Shown here piece by piece: positions 31,217 to 31,700 of a stretch of 31,700 nucleotides of DNA; position 1 is the first letter of the stretch; every line of letters begins with the position of its first letter. The stretch comes from Bacillota bacterium. GTDB lineage: Bacteria; Bacillota; UBA4882; UBA8346. Location of the stretch: positions 1 to 31,700 of the forward strand of contig JAEYGI010000064.1 of assembly GCA_023402395.1 (NCBI GenBank), given 5' to 3'. Below the pieces are notes generated by a model. The model was not told the origin of the DNA. It was given only the letters and a program-made list of their open reading frames with translations, and searched no databases. The position numbers were made by a program, and so were the translations under genes.

Positions 31217-31700
31217 CTCAACCACCACCTGCGGAAAGCAGGTGGGTTGGGAAAGCTGCTAAAGCAGCTTAAAATTTCCGAACACGTTCATTTCGCTGAT
31301 AAACTTGGTCCTGCGAGGAATGTCCATCTAAAAGCGCAGACCTATCTCTCGCTCATCCGGCGTAATCTCATCCTGAGCGCCGGACCTTGAACCGTCCTGA
31401 TTCTGGTTCCCTGACAGGGAAGAGTAACCAATGCCTCCGGGTCCTAAATGCTTTTAGAGCGCAACGGCCAGGGTTACCCTTCCCCTTGAATCGCCTCTTG
31501 ATTCATCTGCTCCGGGGAAGCCAGAGCCAGGACGGCTTAAGGTTGCGGCATCCATGGATGGATATCAGCCGCAAAGGGCGAGGGTTAGGTCTGAAAAAGA
31601 TGCCACAGCCTCTCGTCGACTTTTGGGCAATGCCTGGTTCTTTTTCGTTTTTCTTCCCCTTTTCTTTACCTAAAGGTTTCGGCTGAAAGCCGAGGGATTT
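31217..31700 (+). ncRNA. Candidate large structured RNA (partial at window end)
   Basis: About 480 bases with no supported gene but many strong helices. They include a long hairpin with loop GGAAA (31219-31249); AAGCTGC/GCAGCTT (31253-31270, loop TAAA); a 9-bp helix CTAAAAGC/GCTTTTAG plus one pair (31327-31335 with 31450-31458) enclosing two inner hairpins; CTTCCCC/GGGGAAG (31479-31485, 31514-31520) nesting TGAATC/GATTCA; TTGCGGC/GCCGCAA (31543-31549, 31568-31574); and TCGGCT/AGCCGA (31679-31693). Several loops are purine-rich on the plus strand and pyrimidine-rich on the minus, favouring a plus-strand RNA. Size and host group would fit OLE-type RNAs; a HEARO/omega RNA is another idea. Identity is not established. 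Confidence 0.55.

Noticed and set aside
31311..31330. GAGGAATGTCC resembling the GAGGAAAGTCC motif of RNase P RNA
   Set aside because: The other conserved RNase P elements are not found in the following sequence, so the match is taken as chance.
1..31700. CRISPR arrays, tRNA or rRNA genes, full insertion sequences
   Set aside because: No regularly spaced repeats, no tRNA cloverleaf or rRNA signature, and no transposase or integrase genes were found on either strand.

Overview
The window looks like chromosome of an anaerobic, fermentative Firmicute (Bacillota). The evidence is ferredoxin-linked metabolism (an NfnAB-type transhydrogenase and a two-subunit 2-oxoacid:ferredoxin oxidoreductase), strong AGGAGG-type ribosome binding sites with some GTG/TTG starts, textbook sigma-A promoters (for example TTGACA-17-TATAAT), a Bacillus-type AraM glycerol-1-phosphate dehydrogenase and a tiny YjcZ-like protein. 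GC content is moderately high, with AT-rich intergenic stretches. Two substrate-binding proteins have signal peptides but no lipobox cysteine, which is unusual for a monoderm and leaves open a diderm Firmicute. The species cannot be named from the sequence.

Layout. 1-130: structured repeat-like DNA. 318-2675 (minus): nfnA-nfnB with promoter and terminator. 2773-3849 (minus): a holin-like protein and a four-helix membrane protein. 4030-6320: a TetR regulator divergent from two flavodoxin-fold genes, with overlapping promoters and twin operators. 6566-7255: a 44-residue protein and a Nudix hydrolase. 7523-10133: korAB-like genes. 10340-10993: an RQC-domain protein. 11596-16346 (minus): a LacI regulator, L-fucose isomerase and an AraB-type ribulokinase. 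16706-17962: AraM. 18229-24433: an IclR-controlled cluster with a DapA/NanA-family lyase, a sugar ABC binding protein, two permeases and a sialidase-like beta-propeller. 24590-25987 (minus): a soluble chemoreceptor with a C-terminal sensor. 26209-31153 (minus): a zinc-type ABC transporter (znuA-znuC-znuB), a secreted protein, a zinc-ribbon protein and a Fur/Zur-family regulator. 31156-31700: a repeat copy, then densely helical non-coding DNA that is probably a large structured RNA running off the window.

How the genes fit together. NfnAB and KorAB share ferredoxin as electron carrier. FucI plus an AraB-type kinase, without an aldolase, fits a D-arabinose to D-ribulose to D-ribulose-5-phosphate route better than classical L-fucose breakdown. 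The IclR cluster looks like uptake followed by intracellular cleavage of an acidic sugar; its ABC ATPase is not here. The Fur-family gene probably controls the zinc transporter and itself.

Most worth a second look: the multi-helix region 31217-31700; a short hairpin repeat present three times, each next to the start of a minus-strand gene, one copy lying between a promoter and its RBS; a ZnuA with an extra domain inserted between two histidine-rich loops; and the reversed-order soluble chemoreceptor.
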